64,000 bases of DNA. Source: Alistipes finegoldii DSM 17242 (GTDB lineage: Bacteria; Bacteroidota; Bacteroidia; Bacteroidales; Rikenellaceae). Below the pieces are notes generated by a model. That model saw only the letters and a program-made list of their open reading frames with translations. It had not been told where the DNA came from and searched no databases. A program made the position numbers and the translations under genes. Of the stretch, positions 35,898 to 44,244 are shown piece after piece (the first letter of the stretch is position 1; each line of letters starts with the position of its first letter). The stretch spans positions 3,489,501 through 3,553,500 of the forward strand of contig NC_018011.1 in NCBI RefSeq assembly GCF_000265365.1, given 5' to 3'.

Positions 35898-38315
35898 TTA
35901 TTTGCTGCGCACACAGCGCACCATCATCGCCGTAGCAGGTACGACCCCGCCTGCGGAAACCGACGGATTGTTCGTTGTGCTGGCCGTAGACCATGCCAGA
36001 TAGCAATACTGTCCCGGCTTGGTCGCGCTCTCATCGGCCGTCCATACTGAGATGATATTCGGCAGCATGGTCTTCGTACCGTCCTTGTACAACTGTCCGG
36101 AAGGCACCATGTAGATATTCTGCATGCCGTCGCTGCACATTCTGAACGCATAAGGCTCGAATTCTTTCGCCCCGTCGGCGACAAGTTCCAGAAGCTGCTC
36201 CGAAGTGGGCATACGCCACGTTCCGGCAGGCGCCACGAGCGAACACGGGTCTACATCGCCGTAGGGGACGTCCGCATAGTTCGGAATCGACTGTTCACCG
36301 GGTCCGTAAACCACACCCTGATATTTCGTCGAACTCGAAACCGTGCCTTCGAACTTGATGCCGTACTTGCTCTTCCACTTGAAGTACATACCGCGCTCCT
36401 TGGGTTCCGCAAAGGTATAGGCTCCGTCAACGACAGTCAGGTAGCCTTCGCTCCAAGTCACCGAGAAGGCGTTCGTCGCGGGGTTGGCCTCCTGCCGGAC
36501 GCTCTTTCCGGTATCGGAGCCGTTGACCCAGATGGCGAGCGTGCGCTCCTCGCCCGAATTTTCGGGAACCGAGAACGAAACGGTCGGATTCTCCTTCGAT
36601 CCGTTCTGCGTCAGCTCCAGCCCGTCGCTGCCTTTGATGACCACGGGGAACGACGCAAGGTCGCTCTCGCACTTTACGCTCAGCGTAAACGCTTCGTAGG
36701 TGGCTTTCGACGGAGAGTGGGATATGTAATCCACATAGTTTTTCTTTCCCGGCTGCACGAACGAGACGCCCGAATAAACCCGGTTGATGAACAGCCGCCA
36801 TTCGCGGTTTCCGACTTCGTCGTTCTTGGGCACAGTCAGCGTAACCTCCGTCTCGGACGGCGATGCGTCGATGGACCGAATCTCCCCGTCCTCGGCTTCG
36901 ATATCGACCTCGTAAGCCGGGAATTCACCCGGATCGGTCTTGACGGTAAGCTTGAACGAAGCATTGTCCGTCACCGAAGCCGGCGTATGCGACACATAAG
37001 AAGGCTGGCGGATATTCTTCACGCAGCGGAGCGAAGCCATGTTCGTGCCCGCAAGATCGTAATCCACCATCGAATAGTCGGCGTTGAGTACATAAATCAC
37101 ACCTTCACCCGCATAATTGGCGCCCAGTCCCCAATATCCGCCGAACTGAGACTTTCCGCTGATCTGCCCCGAAGCAAGTTCCAGCGCGCCGCAGAAAGGC
37201 ATGAAATAGTCCGAGCTGAGATACCCCATGCCGGTAATGCCGTCCAATACATGCTGGTTCATGTAGTCTTCCCGGTCGTAAAGACAGAAAAGCTCCATAT
37301 AAGTCGGCGTACGCAGCCCGGCATCGATCATCGTGCACGGATCGGTATTCGGCTGGCGGTAGGGGATGTCGGCCAGCGCCACCTGCACGGCTTCGGGCGT
37401 ATAGGCCGTTCCGGCGTACGAACCGCCGTCCGACGGCACGCCGTATTTGCTGCCCTGACGGAAATAGAGTCCGAGGTCGGACATCTTGTCGGCAACGGCG
37501 AATTTACCGTCCATAAGCGTAACGTTGCCCTTCGCCCAATAGAAACCGGCCGTCAGTACGAGCGCGGCCTCCTGCCGGGCTTCGACGATCTTCGTCCATT
37601 GGGGTTCCGCACCCGCATCGGCCATCTCCACAACGATATTGCGTTCGTTCTCGGTATAGTTGCCCGCGATTTCGACGTCGATGCTCTCGGTCCGCTCCGT
37701 CACCGCCACCGGATCGCCGACCTTGTCGCCGAGCGTCACGCGGTACTGCCATTCGACGAAAATCGGATCGGCCGCACGGGTCTCGATGCTCGTGGTGAAA
37801 CCGAGTTTGTAACCGCCGCCGTTGTAAGGAACCGTTTCCGGAATGGTCGTGGAGTCGTATTCGGTTACACAATAGTCTTTTAAGGCAGGCTCCTGTTCAG
37901 CCTCGACGATCCGAATCCACCGGGGGGGGGTAGCGGCATCCTCTGTTACAGCCATTTCCACGACGACCGCCCGCGGTTCCTTGCTGTAGTTGGAACCGAT
38001 GACGACCGATACTTCCGTTTTGGGTTCGGTCACGGCTATCGCATCGCCGACAGCCTCACCGAGCGTCACACGGTACTGCCACGGTTCGAATACGGGAACG
38101 ACCGGCTGGGAGCGAGTTTCGGTGCGGGTCGTAAAAGTCATCGTGTAGGCACCGCCTTCGGCAGGTATCGTCTCAGGAATGGTCGTCGATGCGAATTCGG
38201 TCACCGTATACTCCGTTTTTTTCGTCGGTTCCGTATTGTCGTCCGAACAGGCCGACAATACGACACACAACATGCCTAACGGAAGGCACAAGCATTTGAG
38301 TAAATTTTTCTTCAT
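35898..38315 (-). CDS. Large repeat-built surface lipoprotein (BACON-like repeats plus two FISUMP-like modules)
   Basis: An 805-residue lipoprotein (lipobox LSAC). Two N-terminal BACON-like repeats are near duplicates (about 36-145 and 148-250: FASTTIPETIPAEGG versus YDSTTIPETVPYNGG, both ending in a IVEAxQEPA-type strand). A first FISUMP-like module follows (about 255-435, GTNMASLRCVKN). Two Ig-like repeats (SHTPASVTDNASFKLTVK / SHSPSKATYEAFTLSVK) lead to a second FISUMP-like module ending MMVRCVRSK. It is probably a surface adhesin or ligand-binding protein. A nine-base G tract at 37922-37930 lies inside the first repeat. No Sus genes adjoin it. Confidence 0.85.
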   Translation of the reverse strand: MKKNLLKCLCLPLGMLCVVLSACSDDNTEPTKKTEYTVTEFASTTIPETIPAEGGAYTMTFTTRTETRSQPVVPVFEPWQYRVTLGEAVGDAIAVTEPKTEVSVVIGSNYSKEPRAVVVEMAVTEDAATPPRWIRIVEAEQEPALKDYCVTEYDSTTIPETVPYNGGGYKLGFTTSIETRAADPIFVEWQYRVTLGDKVGDPVAVTERTESIDVEIAGNYTENERNIVVEMADAGAEPQWTKIVEARQEAALVLTAGFYWAKGNVTLMDGKFAVADKMSDLGLYFRQGSKYGVPSDGGSYAGTAYTPEAVQVALADIPYRQPNTDPCTMIDAGLRTPTYMELFCLYDREDYMNQHVLDGITGMGYLSSDYFMPFCGALELASGQISGKSQFGGYWGLGANYAGEGVIYVLNADYSMVDYDLAGTNMASLRCVKNIRQPSYVSHTPASVTDNASFKLTVKTDPGEFPAYEVDIEAEDGEIRSIDASPSETEVTLTVPKNDEVGNREWRLFINRVYSGVSFVQPGKKNYVDYISHSPSKATYEAFTLSVKCESDLASFPVVIKGSDGLELTQNGSKENPTVSFSVPENSGEERTLAIWVNGSDTGKSVRQEANPATNAFSVTWSEGYLTVVDGAYTFAEPKERGMYFKWKSKYGIKFEGTVSSSTKYQGVVYGPGEQSIPNYADVPYGDVDPCSLVAPAGTWRMPTSEQLLELVADGAKEFEPYAFRMCSDGMQNIYMVPSGQLYKDGTKTMLPNIISVWTADESATKPGQYCYLAWSTASTTNNPSVSAGGVVPATAMMVRCVRSK

Positions 38316-38342
38316 AGTACAAATTAAAAAATGAGTGGACGG

Positions 38343-38373
38343 CTAAAGTAGTGATTTTATTCCTCGCAAACAA
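38343..38373 (-). promoter_or_regulatory. Promoter of the 805-residue lipoprotein gene
   Basis: On the minus strand TTG (38371-38373) is 20 bases before TACTTTAG (38343-38350), close to TAnnTTTG. The start codon is about 28 bases on. The rest of the divergent intergenic stretch 38374-38577 shows nothing I can name. Confidence 0.5.
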
Positions 38374-38577
38374 ACCCGGACGAACAAAAAAGTATAATCC
38401 GCACAAAATGAGAGATCGGCTAAATCCTTGTAAATATTGATATTTATTACGATTTATCGCTGCCAAGCCGAATCATGCTTACATGTTTTCCGCACATCAG
38501 ATCAAAATAATACAAATCCGCAGCAAAACACGCCCCGTTGCAAGCCGAAAACCATAATACAAAAAATACCGCTCATC

Positions 38578-38609
38578 TTGAACGTCCATGACACTTTTTT
38601 GTAACTTTA
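38578..38609 (+). promoter_or_regulatory. Candidate promoter of the 294-residue lipoprotein gene
   Basis: TTG (38578-38580) stands 21 bases before TAACTTTA (38602-38609), a 7-of-8 match to TAnnTTTG. The gene begins 93 bases later. Confidence 0.4.
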
Positions 38610-38701
38610 CAAGGCAGGAAGGTCCACCGGAAACTGCGCCGGATGCGCGACGAGCGAAAGACAACGGAAAAAGCAAATACGGAACTACAAATCAAAGCAA
38701 T

Positions 38702-39586
38702 ATGAAGACTAAAAAATCAGGAATACTAATTTTATTCCTTTGCATATTCTGCGTCGTCGGCTGCGACAATGACGAAAAAAAAGGACGAGAAGTAACCGAT
38801 TACAAAGAATATATTCTTACCGTTGCATCCAGAAAAGTTCCGGGAGTATTGACTTCCGACGGACACAATTATCTGACAGACGTATATGCCGTAAAAAAAG
38901 AGCTGTCCGATGAATGGATTCCCTTCGGCAATATCGAAGGATTTGACTTTGAAGAAAAATACGAGTGCAAAATAAAAATCAGCGAAACGAGCTACTTGGA
39001 TTACGGCATGGGAGAACCCGCATGGACGGAATATGAACGGCTTGAAGTAATATCCAAAGAGAAAAAGGATTCGGAGGAGATGCCGTTGCACTTTATTCCC
39101 AAATGGTATTATGAAAACCGTCCCCTTCCTCAATACAGATATGCAATAGAATCTGAAAACAAAGAGCTTATCGAAGAAGTTTTGAAAGCCAATCCCATCC
39201 TTCCCTTGGATTATCATTATTTGCTTTATCGGGATGAGGATAATCACCCGAAAGGGATTGCGATAAAAGACGACGACGATTTATTCGGTCCCAGCATTAT
39301 AAAAAGCACAAATAGAAATCCGGAAGAAATGCCGGAGTCCTACAAGCTGCTTCCTCCCGAAGAACAGGTGCAAGGTTTCATGGAATGGACATTTTCAGAT
39401 GAATCGGGAAATGCAACCGATTACCCGTCATTCGATGTGTTTGTCGCCCATTCTTCTCGATCGAGGAGCGTTGGTCCCGCACCCGACCTTGTCTGTCTCT
39501 ATAAAGACCTTACAGAACATTACAAAAACCAATACCCCGATGCCGGAGTAAAAACGGTTGTCGTTTCTTTCACAATAGACATATAA
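38702..39586 (+). CDS. Hypothetical lipoprotein
   Basis: A 294-residue protein of unrecognised family. I placed the start at 38702, where a lipoprotein signal begins (FLCIFCVVGC as lipobox, then DNDEKKGREV); the frame is open to 38588 but the extra residues are charged and non-conserved in character. The mature part is acidic with many aromatic residues and a central run about ESENKELIEEVLKANPILPLDYHYLLYRD. Codon use is AT-richer than the core genes. It is the last gene before the mobile region and stands alone. Confidence 0.8.
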   Translation: MKTKKSGILILFLCIFCVVGCDNDEKKGREVTDYKEYILTVASRKVPGVLTSDGHNYLTDVYAVKKELSDEWIPFGNIEGFDFEEKYECKIKISETSYLDYGMGEPAWTEYERLEVISKEKKDSEEMPLHFIPKWYYENRPLPQYRYAIESENKELIEEVLKANPILPLDYHYLLYRDEDNHPKGIAIKDDDDLFGPSIIKSTNRNPEEMPESYKLLPPEEQVQGFMEWTFSDESGNATDYPSFDVFVAHSSRSRSVGPAPDLVCLYKDLTEHYKNQYPDAGVKTVVVSFTIDI

Positions 39587-39923
39587 CAAAATAAAGGCAA
39601 CGCCCTAAAACATGTCAATCCGCTGAAACTCTGGAACCGAAACCGGCACGCGGCACGGACATCCCTCAAAATCACCTATAGCGCAAAAAGACAGCGGGCC
39701 GAAATTCGGTTCGGTATTTGTAGGTAAGAGAAAATGCAGAAAAGAGTAAATATCTTGTTTACAGGTATTTAATTCTCTGTTCTGCATCTGTTCCGAGCAA
39801 TAAAATTGCAGAATCGGGCAGGTTTGACGGTGAGTTTTGTTACTTATCCGTTACCTGCCCGAAATGCTTTTGTTTGCATTAAGGCGTTTGTTTTCAGTTT
39901 GTTGCATCGGATTTCCGCATAAC
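39587..39923. other. Intergenic stretch before the integrase
   Basis: No gene or tRNA is visible. This is the first sequence of the AT-richer mosaic. An element end or attachment site is expected near here but no matching direct repeat was found within the window. Confidence 0.4.
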
Positions 39924-39970
39924 AAATAACTTGACTTAACGTTTAACCCATCCACAAAGTTCAAGTTATT
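39924..39970. repeat. Inverted repeat directly before the integrase start
   Basis: AATAACTTGA (39924-39933) and TCAAGTTATT (39961-39970) are perfect 10-base inverted repeats separated by 27 bases; the right copy ends on the base before the integrase ATG. It may be an autoregulatory or recombinase arm-binding site, or form a stem that occludes translation initiation. Confidence 0.5.
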
Positions 39971-41200
39971 ATGCAACGCAGCACTTTCAAAGTCCTTTTC
40001 TATGTAAAAAGGCAGTCGGAAAAACACGGTCAGGTTCCCGTTATGGGCCGTATCACCATCAATGGCACGATGTCGCAGTTCAGCAGCAAACTCTCCGTTC
40101 GTTCCAGCCTTTGGGATGCCAAAGCCAACAAAGCCTCCGGCAGAAGTCTTGAAGCCCAGCGTCTCAATGAAAAGTTGGAGAACATCAAGACCAATATCGG
40201 CAAGCAGTACCAACGTCTCTGCGACCGTGATTCATACGTTACGGCCGAAAAGGTCCGCAACGCTTTCCTCGGTATGGGTGACGACTGCCGCCTGCTGTTG
40301 CAGACCTTCGACGAATATCTTGCAGATTTCCGCAAGCGCGTGGGCAAAGACCGCGCTTATTCCAGTTATGAGGACTACTGCAAACGCCGCCGGCGTCTGG
40401 CCTCCTTCCTCGAATACGAGTACCGCGTCAAGGACATTGCGTTCAAAGAGCTGAAGCGGGATTTCATCGAAAAGTTTGTGGTCTACCTCTCCTCGGTACA
40501 AGGGATGCGCTCCGGGACGATCCATTCTACGCTCAAGAAATTGAAGCTGATGACCTACACGGCGTATAAGAACGGCTGGATTGCCGCCGATCCTTTCGCA
40601 GGGTTCTATGTCAAAGCGGAATACGCTGAACGACGTTATCTATCCGCTTCGGAATTGCAGGCCGTGATGGATGTCAGGCTCCCCAATTACCGAACGGGTA
40701 TCAACCGGGATGCCTTCGTCTTCTGCGCCTTTACGGGTTTGAGCCATGCGGACGTAGTGAAACTCACCCACGCGGACATCCATACGGACGATAACGGAGA
40801 GCGGTGGATTATCGACAAACGGCAAAAGACAGGTACGCAGTTCCGTGTTAAGCTCCTTCCCGCCGCTGAAATGCTCTACAAGCGTTATAAGGATACATAT
40901 CGCACAAGCGAGAAGGTTTTTCCGCTTAAAGGCACTTATAAAACACTGAACATGTCGTTACGTCATGTTGCCAGACATGCCGGTCTGTCGTTCAACCCGA
41001 CGATTCATATGGCGCGTCATACCTTTGCCACGACGGTCACGCTTACGCAAGGCGTGCCTCTGGAAACGGTCAGCAAGATGCTGGGGCACAAACGGATCAC
41101 CACGACCCAAATCTATGCTAAGATCACCAATGATAAAATCGGACAGGATATGGCGGCATTAAGCGAGAAACTCAGCAGCGTCTTCAAGGTCGCACGGTAA
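39971..41200 (+). CDS. CTn-type tyrosine recombinase (integrase)
   Basis: A 409-residue site-specific integrase. The N-terminal arm-type and SAM-like core-binding domains (to about 215) precede the catalytic domain. Catalytic features are the beta-strand Lys in DKRQKTGTQF, HMARHTFAT (H-x-x-R), LGHKRITTTQIYAKI (GH and nucleophile Tyr). At the first catalytic Arg position the sequence reads FTGLSHADVVKL, so Ser stands where Arg is usual; the same substitution is known in IntDOT-type integrases of Bacteroides conjugative transposons. It probably moved the element that begins here. Confidence 0.93.
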   Translation: MQRSTFKVLFYVKRQSEKHGQVPVMGRITINGTMSQFSSKLSVRSSLWDAKANKASGRSLEAQRLNEKLENIKTNIGKQYQRLCDRDSYVTAEKVRNAFLGMGDDCRLLLQTFDEYLADFRKRVGKDRAYSSYEDYCKRRRRLASFLEYEYRVKDIAFKELKRDFIEKFVVYLSSVQGMRSGTIHSTLKKLKLMTYTAYKNGWIAADPFAGFYVKAEYAERRYLSASELQAVMDVRLPNYRTGINRDAFVFCAFTGLSHADVVKLTHADIHTDDNGERWIIDKRQKTGTQFRVKLLPAAEMLYKRYKDTYRTSEKVFPLKGTYKTLNMSLRHVARHAGLSFNPTIHMARHTFATTVTLTQGVPLETVSKMLGHKRITTTQIYAKITNDKIGQDMAALSEKLSSVFKVAR

Positions 41201-41303
41201 TGGCCTCCTATCTTACAGCTAATTCGATTCCCGATCTTACTTCGTCAATAGCAGGGTAATTTTCGATGTAAGTTTTCCCGCCGGCAGGGAATTTATCGTC
41301 AGA

Positions 41304-41494
41304 GATGGAAATATGCAAGGCCATGCGAATCGCCCGAGGGGCGAGCCTTGCGGATTTCCATCCCCGGCGTTTTGCTGGTCGCATGTAGATTTGCAGCGTG
41401 ATGTAATCACAGGTAATTTCGATATGGAGTCGCAGTGAACCGGGGCTTGTCGTAAGCTTTGAGGCTTGGCGGTAGATTTGGACTGCGACTCCAT
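41304..41494 (+). ncRNA. Candidate bridge RNA of the second IS110 element
   Basis: The 380 bases between integrase and transposase fold strongly. Stem-loop one has arms GATGGAAAT (41304-41312) / ATTTCCATC (41354-41362), inner GCAAGGC/GCCTTGC (41315-41321, 41345-41351) and tip TCGCCC-GAG-GGGCGA. Stem-loop two has a perfect 13-base stem ATGGAGTCGCAGT (41424-41436) / ACTGCGACTCCAT (41482-41494) around a 45-base loop. Position and two-loop form match known IS110 guide RNAs with target and donor loops; which loop is which is not determined. Confidence 0.62.
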
Positions 41495-41580
41495 TAACCA
41501 GAGAGAATGGCTGTTTAGAATTGTAGGTTTGAAGACCTGGTACATGTGATAGCATACGACTCTCACAAAACTAACAAGTT

Positions 41581-42588
41581 ATGCACTATTTGTATTATGT
41601 GGGTCTGGATGTGTCGAAAGAGACTTTCGATGCGTCTTTGGTCGCCTTCGAGGATGCAAACGAGATGGCTCACCGCAAATTCGCCAACTCCCGAAAAGGG
41701 ATCTGCTCGTGTCTGCACTGGGTTGAGAAGCGGCATGGTATTCGGCTCGACGATGTGATTTTCTGCGCCGAGGATATGGGGAGCTACATATCCGAGATGG
41801 CGGTTTGTGCTTCCGACAGGACGCTGAATTTCAATTTTTCACTGATCTCGCCGTTGGTAATCAAGTATTCGATGGGTATTGCCCGTGGCAAAACAGACAG
41901 AGTGGATGCCCGGCGTATCGCCGAGTATGCGATCACTCACTATCGGAAGATAGCCCTTTATCTGCCGGCAGAGAAGGAACTGTGTCAGTTGCGCACATGG
42001 CTGATCTTAAGGGCTCATCTGGCAAAACAACGTGTAGCGAAACTGGTGTTGCTCGAAAAATTAGACTACAAAGAGAAATTCGCGGATGTATCTATTCAAC
42101 GTTCCATGCTCCAGGAGGAGATCGCGTATGCAGAAACTCATATGAAAACCATCGAACGGGAAATGAAGGAACTGATAGCCGCCGACAGCAACATTTGCCG
42201 GAACTACAAGCTGCTGACCAGCATCAAAGGTGTAGGGCCGATCACGGCCATTGTGATGCTCTGTTCGACGCTTAATTTCACCAAAATCACAGACCACCGC
42301 AAGTTTGCCTGCTATTGCGGGCTGGCTCCGTTCGAACATAGCTCCGGCACAAGCGTTCGCGGGGGATGCCACACATCGAGCATGGCGAATCGAGACATTA
42401 AAGTACAACTGAACCGCAGTGCACTGATTGCCATCAGGTGTGATCCGCAACTAAAGGCATATTACGAACGCAAAGTGGCTGAAGGTAAACATAAATTCAG
42501 CGTCCTGAATGCTGTGAGGGCCAAAATCGCCGCCAGATGCTTTGCCGTCGTAAGGCGTGGAACACCATATGTAGCGTTGCAGATATAA
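41581..42588 (+). CDS. IS110 family transposase
   Basis: A 335-residue RuvC-like recombinase. The N-terminal domain shows VGLDVSKETF (Asp), CAEDMGSY (Glu) and GKTDRVDARRIAEY (Asp, Asp). The C-terminal domain has IKGVGPITAIVML and FEHSSGTSVRGG with the serine region. It differs clearly from the copy at 21096-22064 (different spacing and C-terminus), so these are two distinct IS110 elements and not copies of each other. Apparently intact. Confidence 0.95.
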   Translation: MHYLYYVGLDVSKETFDASLVAFEDANEMAHRKFANSRKGICSCLHWVEKRHGIRLDDVIFCAEDMGSYISEMAVCASDRTLNFNFSLISPLVIKYSMGIARGKTDRVDARRIAEYAITHYRKIALYLPAEKELCQLRTWLILRAHLAKQRVAKLVLLEKLDYKEKFADVSIQRSMLQEEIAYAETHMKTIEREMKELIAADSNICRNYKLLTSIKGVGPITAIVMLCSTLNFTKITDHRKFACYCGLAPFEHSSGTSVRGGCHTSSMANRDIKVQLNRSALIAIRCDPQLKAYYERKVAEGKHKFSVLNAVRAKIAARCFAVVRRGTPYVALQI

Positions 42589-42612
42589 TCCGGCATACAT
42601 ATCTGCCATTCG

Positions 42613-42650
42613 ATAAGATTTTGAGATCATTCAAAATCTCAAAATCTTAT
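42613..42650. repeat. Perfect 15-base palindromic hairpin downstream of IS110
   Basis: Arms 42613-42627 (ATAAGATTTTGAGAT) and 42636-42650 are perfect complements with an 8-base loop, 25 bases after the transposase stop. No strong T-run follows on the plus strand. It may be a terminator or part of the insertion target. Confidence 0.6.
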
Positions 42651-42729
42651 TGTCGGAACAGTCCGTCTAATTGGGAGCCGAACCTACTCATAATTAATGT
42701 ATTGTCATTTCCGTACTCCGCAAATTAAC

Positions 42730-42794
42730 GATTCTGACTATGGGATGCAAGGCTATACAAGCGCTTCGCGGCCTTGCATCCCATAACCAGAATC
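42730..42794. repeat. Long imperfect hairpin
   Basis: Arms 42730-42753 and 42771-42794 pair at 22 of 24 positions (start GATTCTGACTATGGGATGC), with a 17-base loop. The surrounding 42651-43036 contains no gene I can support. Confidence 0.6.
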
Positions 42795-43036
42795 ATTTTG
42801 CTAAACGCTACGACAAAAAATGACAATTTCCGGGCATGAAACTTTTTGCAGCTTTTATTTGGTTTTATCTTAGAATTCTACCGTCGGAATAGGCGGCTTT
42901 CTGCGGCCCGGACGCTACCCTGCGGACTGCCCCTCCAATAGCCATAATCCACGACACGCACGTCATATACCCCAATAGGCATAACAACCGCTCCCGACGT
43001 TTCGTTCAGCTGTCCGTTATAATTCGCATTGTCTGT

Positions 43037-43588
43037 TCAAAACGGTCGTCTGTTGTTCTTCTTCTCGTGGAGATAATTCAGCTCACCGCTGTAAATGTCC
43101 ATGACAAATCGCAGCATATTGTCGACCAAGGCCGTAAGCCTTGTACTCTCATTCCCTAACAGGTGGAGTATTTCCGATACTTTGTGCTTGGTTCGGGTAC
43201 TGACATAGATCGCAGAGCGGTTGCGGCAATCCACCGGAGCGAAGAACGTGCGTTCAAAATCCGGTAGCGTGAGCTTTTTCCGACGGAAACCGGAATGTTC
43301 TTTTACGGTACTCGCAGTGGAGTCTATGCCTGTTTTCTCAGCAGTCGGTGCCGATGCTCCGGATACCGTTTCCGATGTGTTTTCCTCAAGAGCGTTCGTA
43401 TCTTCCTCTTCCGGCTCGGGAATCCTGCGGACGACTTCCGAGTCCAAAGGGGCTTGTCCGGCGATCATCTGACGCATCAGTTCCTCGTCGACTTCGATAC
43501 GGGGACGCTTAGCAGGATTGGGTGCGGGGTTGTCTTTTTCCTTTAATGAATCCATGGTGCAACGTTTTTGAGATTGATTGTCAGCCAT
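43037..43588 (-). CDS. DUF3408 domain protein (conjugative-transposon associated)
   Basis: A 183-residue cytoplasmic protein. The N-terminal half is acidic, Pro/Glu-rich and probably disordered. The C-terminal half carries the DUF3408 signature FERTFFAPVDCRNRSAIYVSTRTK followed by a helical segment (HLLGNESTRLTALVDNML), which looks like a ribbon-helix-helix-type DNA-binding fold. In Bacteroidales conjugative transposons such genes lie beside traA/parA-like genes at the head of the transfer region. Here that partner is absent, so this is an isolated remnant. The start could be the internal Met at residue 12. Confidence 0.82.
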   Translation of the reverse strand: MADNQSQKRCTMDSLKEKDNPAPNPAKRPRIEVDEELMRQMIAGQAPLDSEVVRRIPEPEEEDTNALEENTSETVSGASAPTAEKTGIDSTASTVKEHSGFRRKKLTLPDFERTFFAPVDCRNRSAIYVSTRTKHKVSEILHLLGNESTRLTALVDNMLRFVMDIYSGELNYLHEKKNNRRPF

Positions 43589-43789
43589 ACGAGCATAGAG
43601 TATGTATGTCTGGTTTATTGGGTTAAACCATTCAAAATACCGTTTTCTATTTCATGCAGTTTATATCGGGATAATGAACGCAATAAGAAAATCGACCTTT
43701 CATGCTGCAAGATACAACTGGGTGAAATACCTCGGTTCCGATGTCCGCTCCAGACCGCTCCAGTCCGTACCGAGGGTTTGTTTTGGCGC

Positions 43790-43815
43790 TGTCCCGTCCT
43801 GAAAAAGGTTTACAG
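43790..43815 (+). repeat. IS3 left terminal inverted repeat
   Basis: 26 bases, perfect match in inverse orientation to 45162-45187; begins TGT and ends the element outwards. Confidence 0.95.
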
Positions 43816-43830
43816 AAAAGAGTAAATCTT

Positions 43831-44244
43831 ATGCAGCAAACAACGAATTCAGACTTATCACGTCATTATTTACCGCGTCAGTTGCGTCATCTGATTTTAC
43901 AGGAGTATTTGAGCGGAGTCAAGACGGCTCGCCAACTCTCCGAAGAACATGGTATTCCCATGTCTACGATTCATAAGATGGGTCAGCGGTGGAAAGCGAA
44001 AAATAGTTGTAGCTTTGTGAGTACCCCTAATCCTTATCCGATCATGTCCCGCGTTACGAGTGAAGAAGCCAGTGAATTATTATCCGAGAACAAAGCCCTT
44101 CGGCGGCGCTTGGAAGAGGCTTTATTACGTCTGGAAGGCTATGAGATCATGGGAGATATCCTCCAAGAAGAATACGGTATCGACCTGCTAAAAAAATCCG
44201 CAGCCGGACAGTCCAGCGTCTCAAAGAAAGACACACAGCAATGA
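43831..44244 (+). CDS. IS3 family transposase OrfA
   Basis: A 137-residue DNA-binding subunit. I chose ATG 43831 (MQQTTNSDLSRHYLP) because it lies just inside the left terminal repeat; the frame continues upstream only through the repeat. It has a helix-turn-helix (LILQEYLSGVKTARQLSEEHGIPMSTIHKMGQRW) and a coiled-coil leucine zipper (about 88-112, SELLSENKALRRRLEEALLRLEGYE). It ends four bases into orfB (ATGA overlap). A slippery A7 run at 44190-44196 would allow an OrfAB fusion. Confidence 0.93.
   Translation: MQQTTNSDLSRHYLPRQLRHLILQEYLSGVKTARQLSEEHGIPMSTIHKMGQRWKAKNSCSFVSTPNPYPIMSRVTSEEASELLSENKALRRRLEEALLRLEGYEIMGDILQEEYGIDLLKKSAAGQSSVSKKDTQQ
44190..44196 (+). other. Predicted -1 ribosomal frameshift site
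   Basis: The run A AAA AAA in the orfA frame (codons CTA AAA AAA) is a canonical slippery heptamer. A -1 shift enters the orfB frame, which I checked is open from 44190 to the orfB start, so an OrfAB transposase can be made. Confidence 0.65.

Larger units (their letters stand above)
41304..42588 (+). mobile_element. IS110-family insertion sequence, minimum extent
   Basis: Structured left-end region plus an intact DEDD transposase. Exact ends are not definable by eye because the family lacks terminal inverted repeats; the left end lies between 41200 and 41304 and the right end after 42588, possibly near the palindromes that follow. Confidence 0.7.

Noticed and set aside
39605..39787. 60-residue minus-strand frame before the integrase
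   Set aside because: No signal, no similarity and atypical composition.
39850..39910. CTnDOT-like attachment core (GTTTGC-type) near the integrase
   Set aside because: A short GTTTGCAT match exists but such a motif is too common, and no second copy with flanking repeat was found in the window.
41208..41566. Minus-strand frames of about 110 residues over the IS110 leader
   Set aside because: They coincide with the stem-loops of the RNA candidate and show no protein features.
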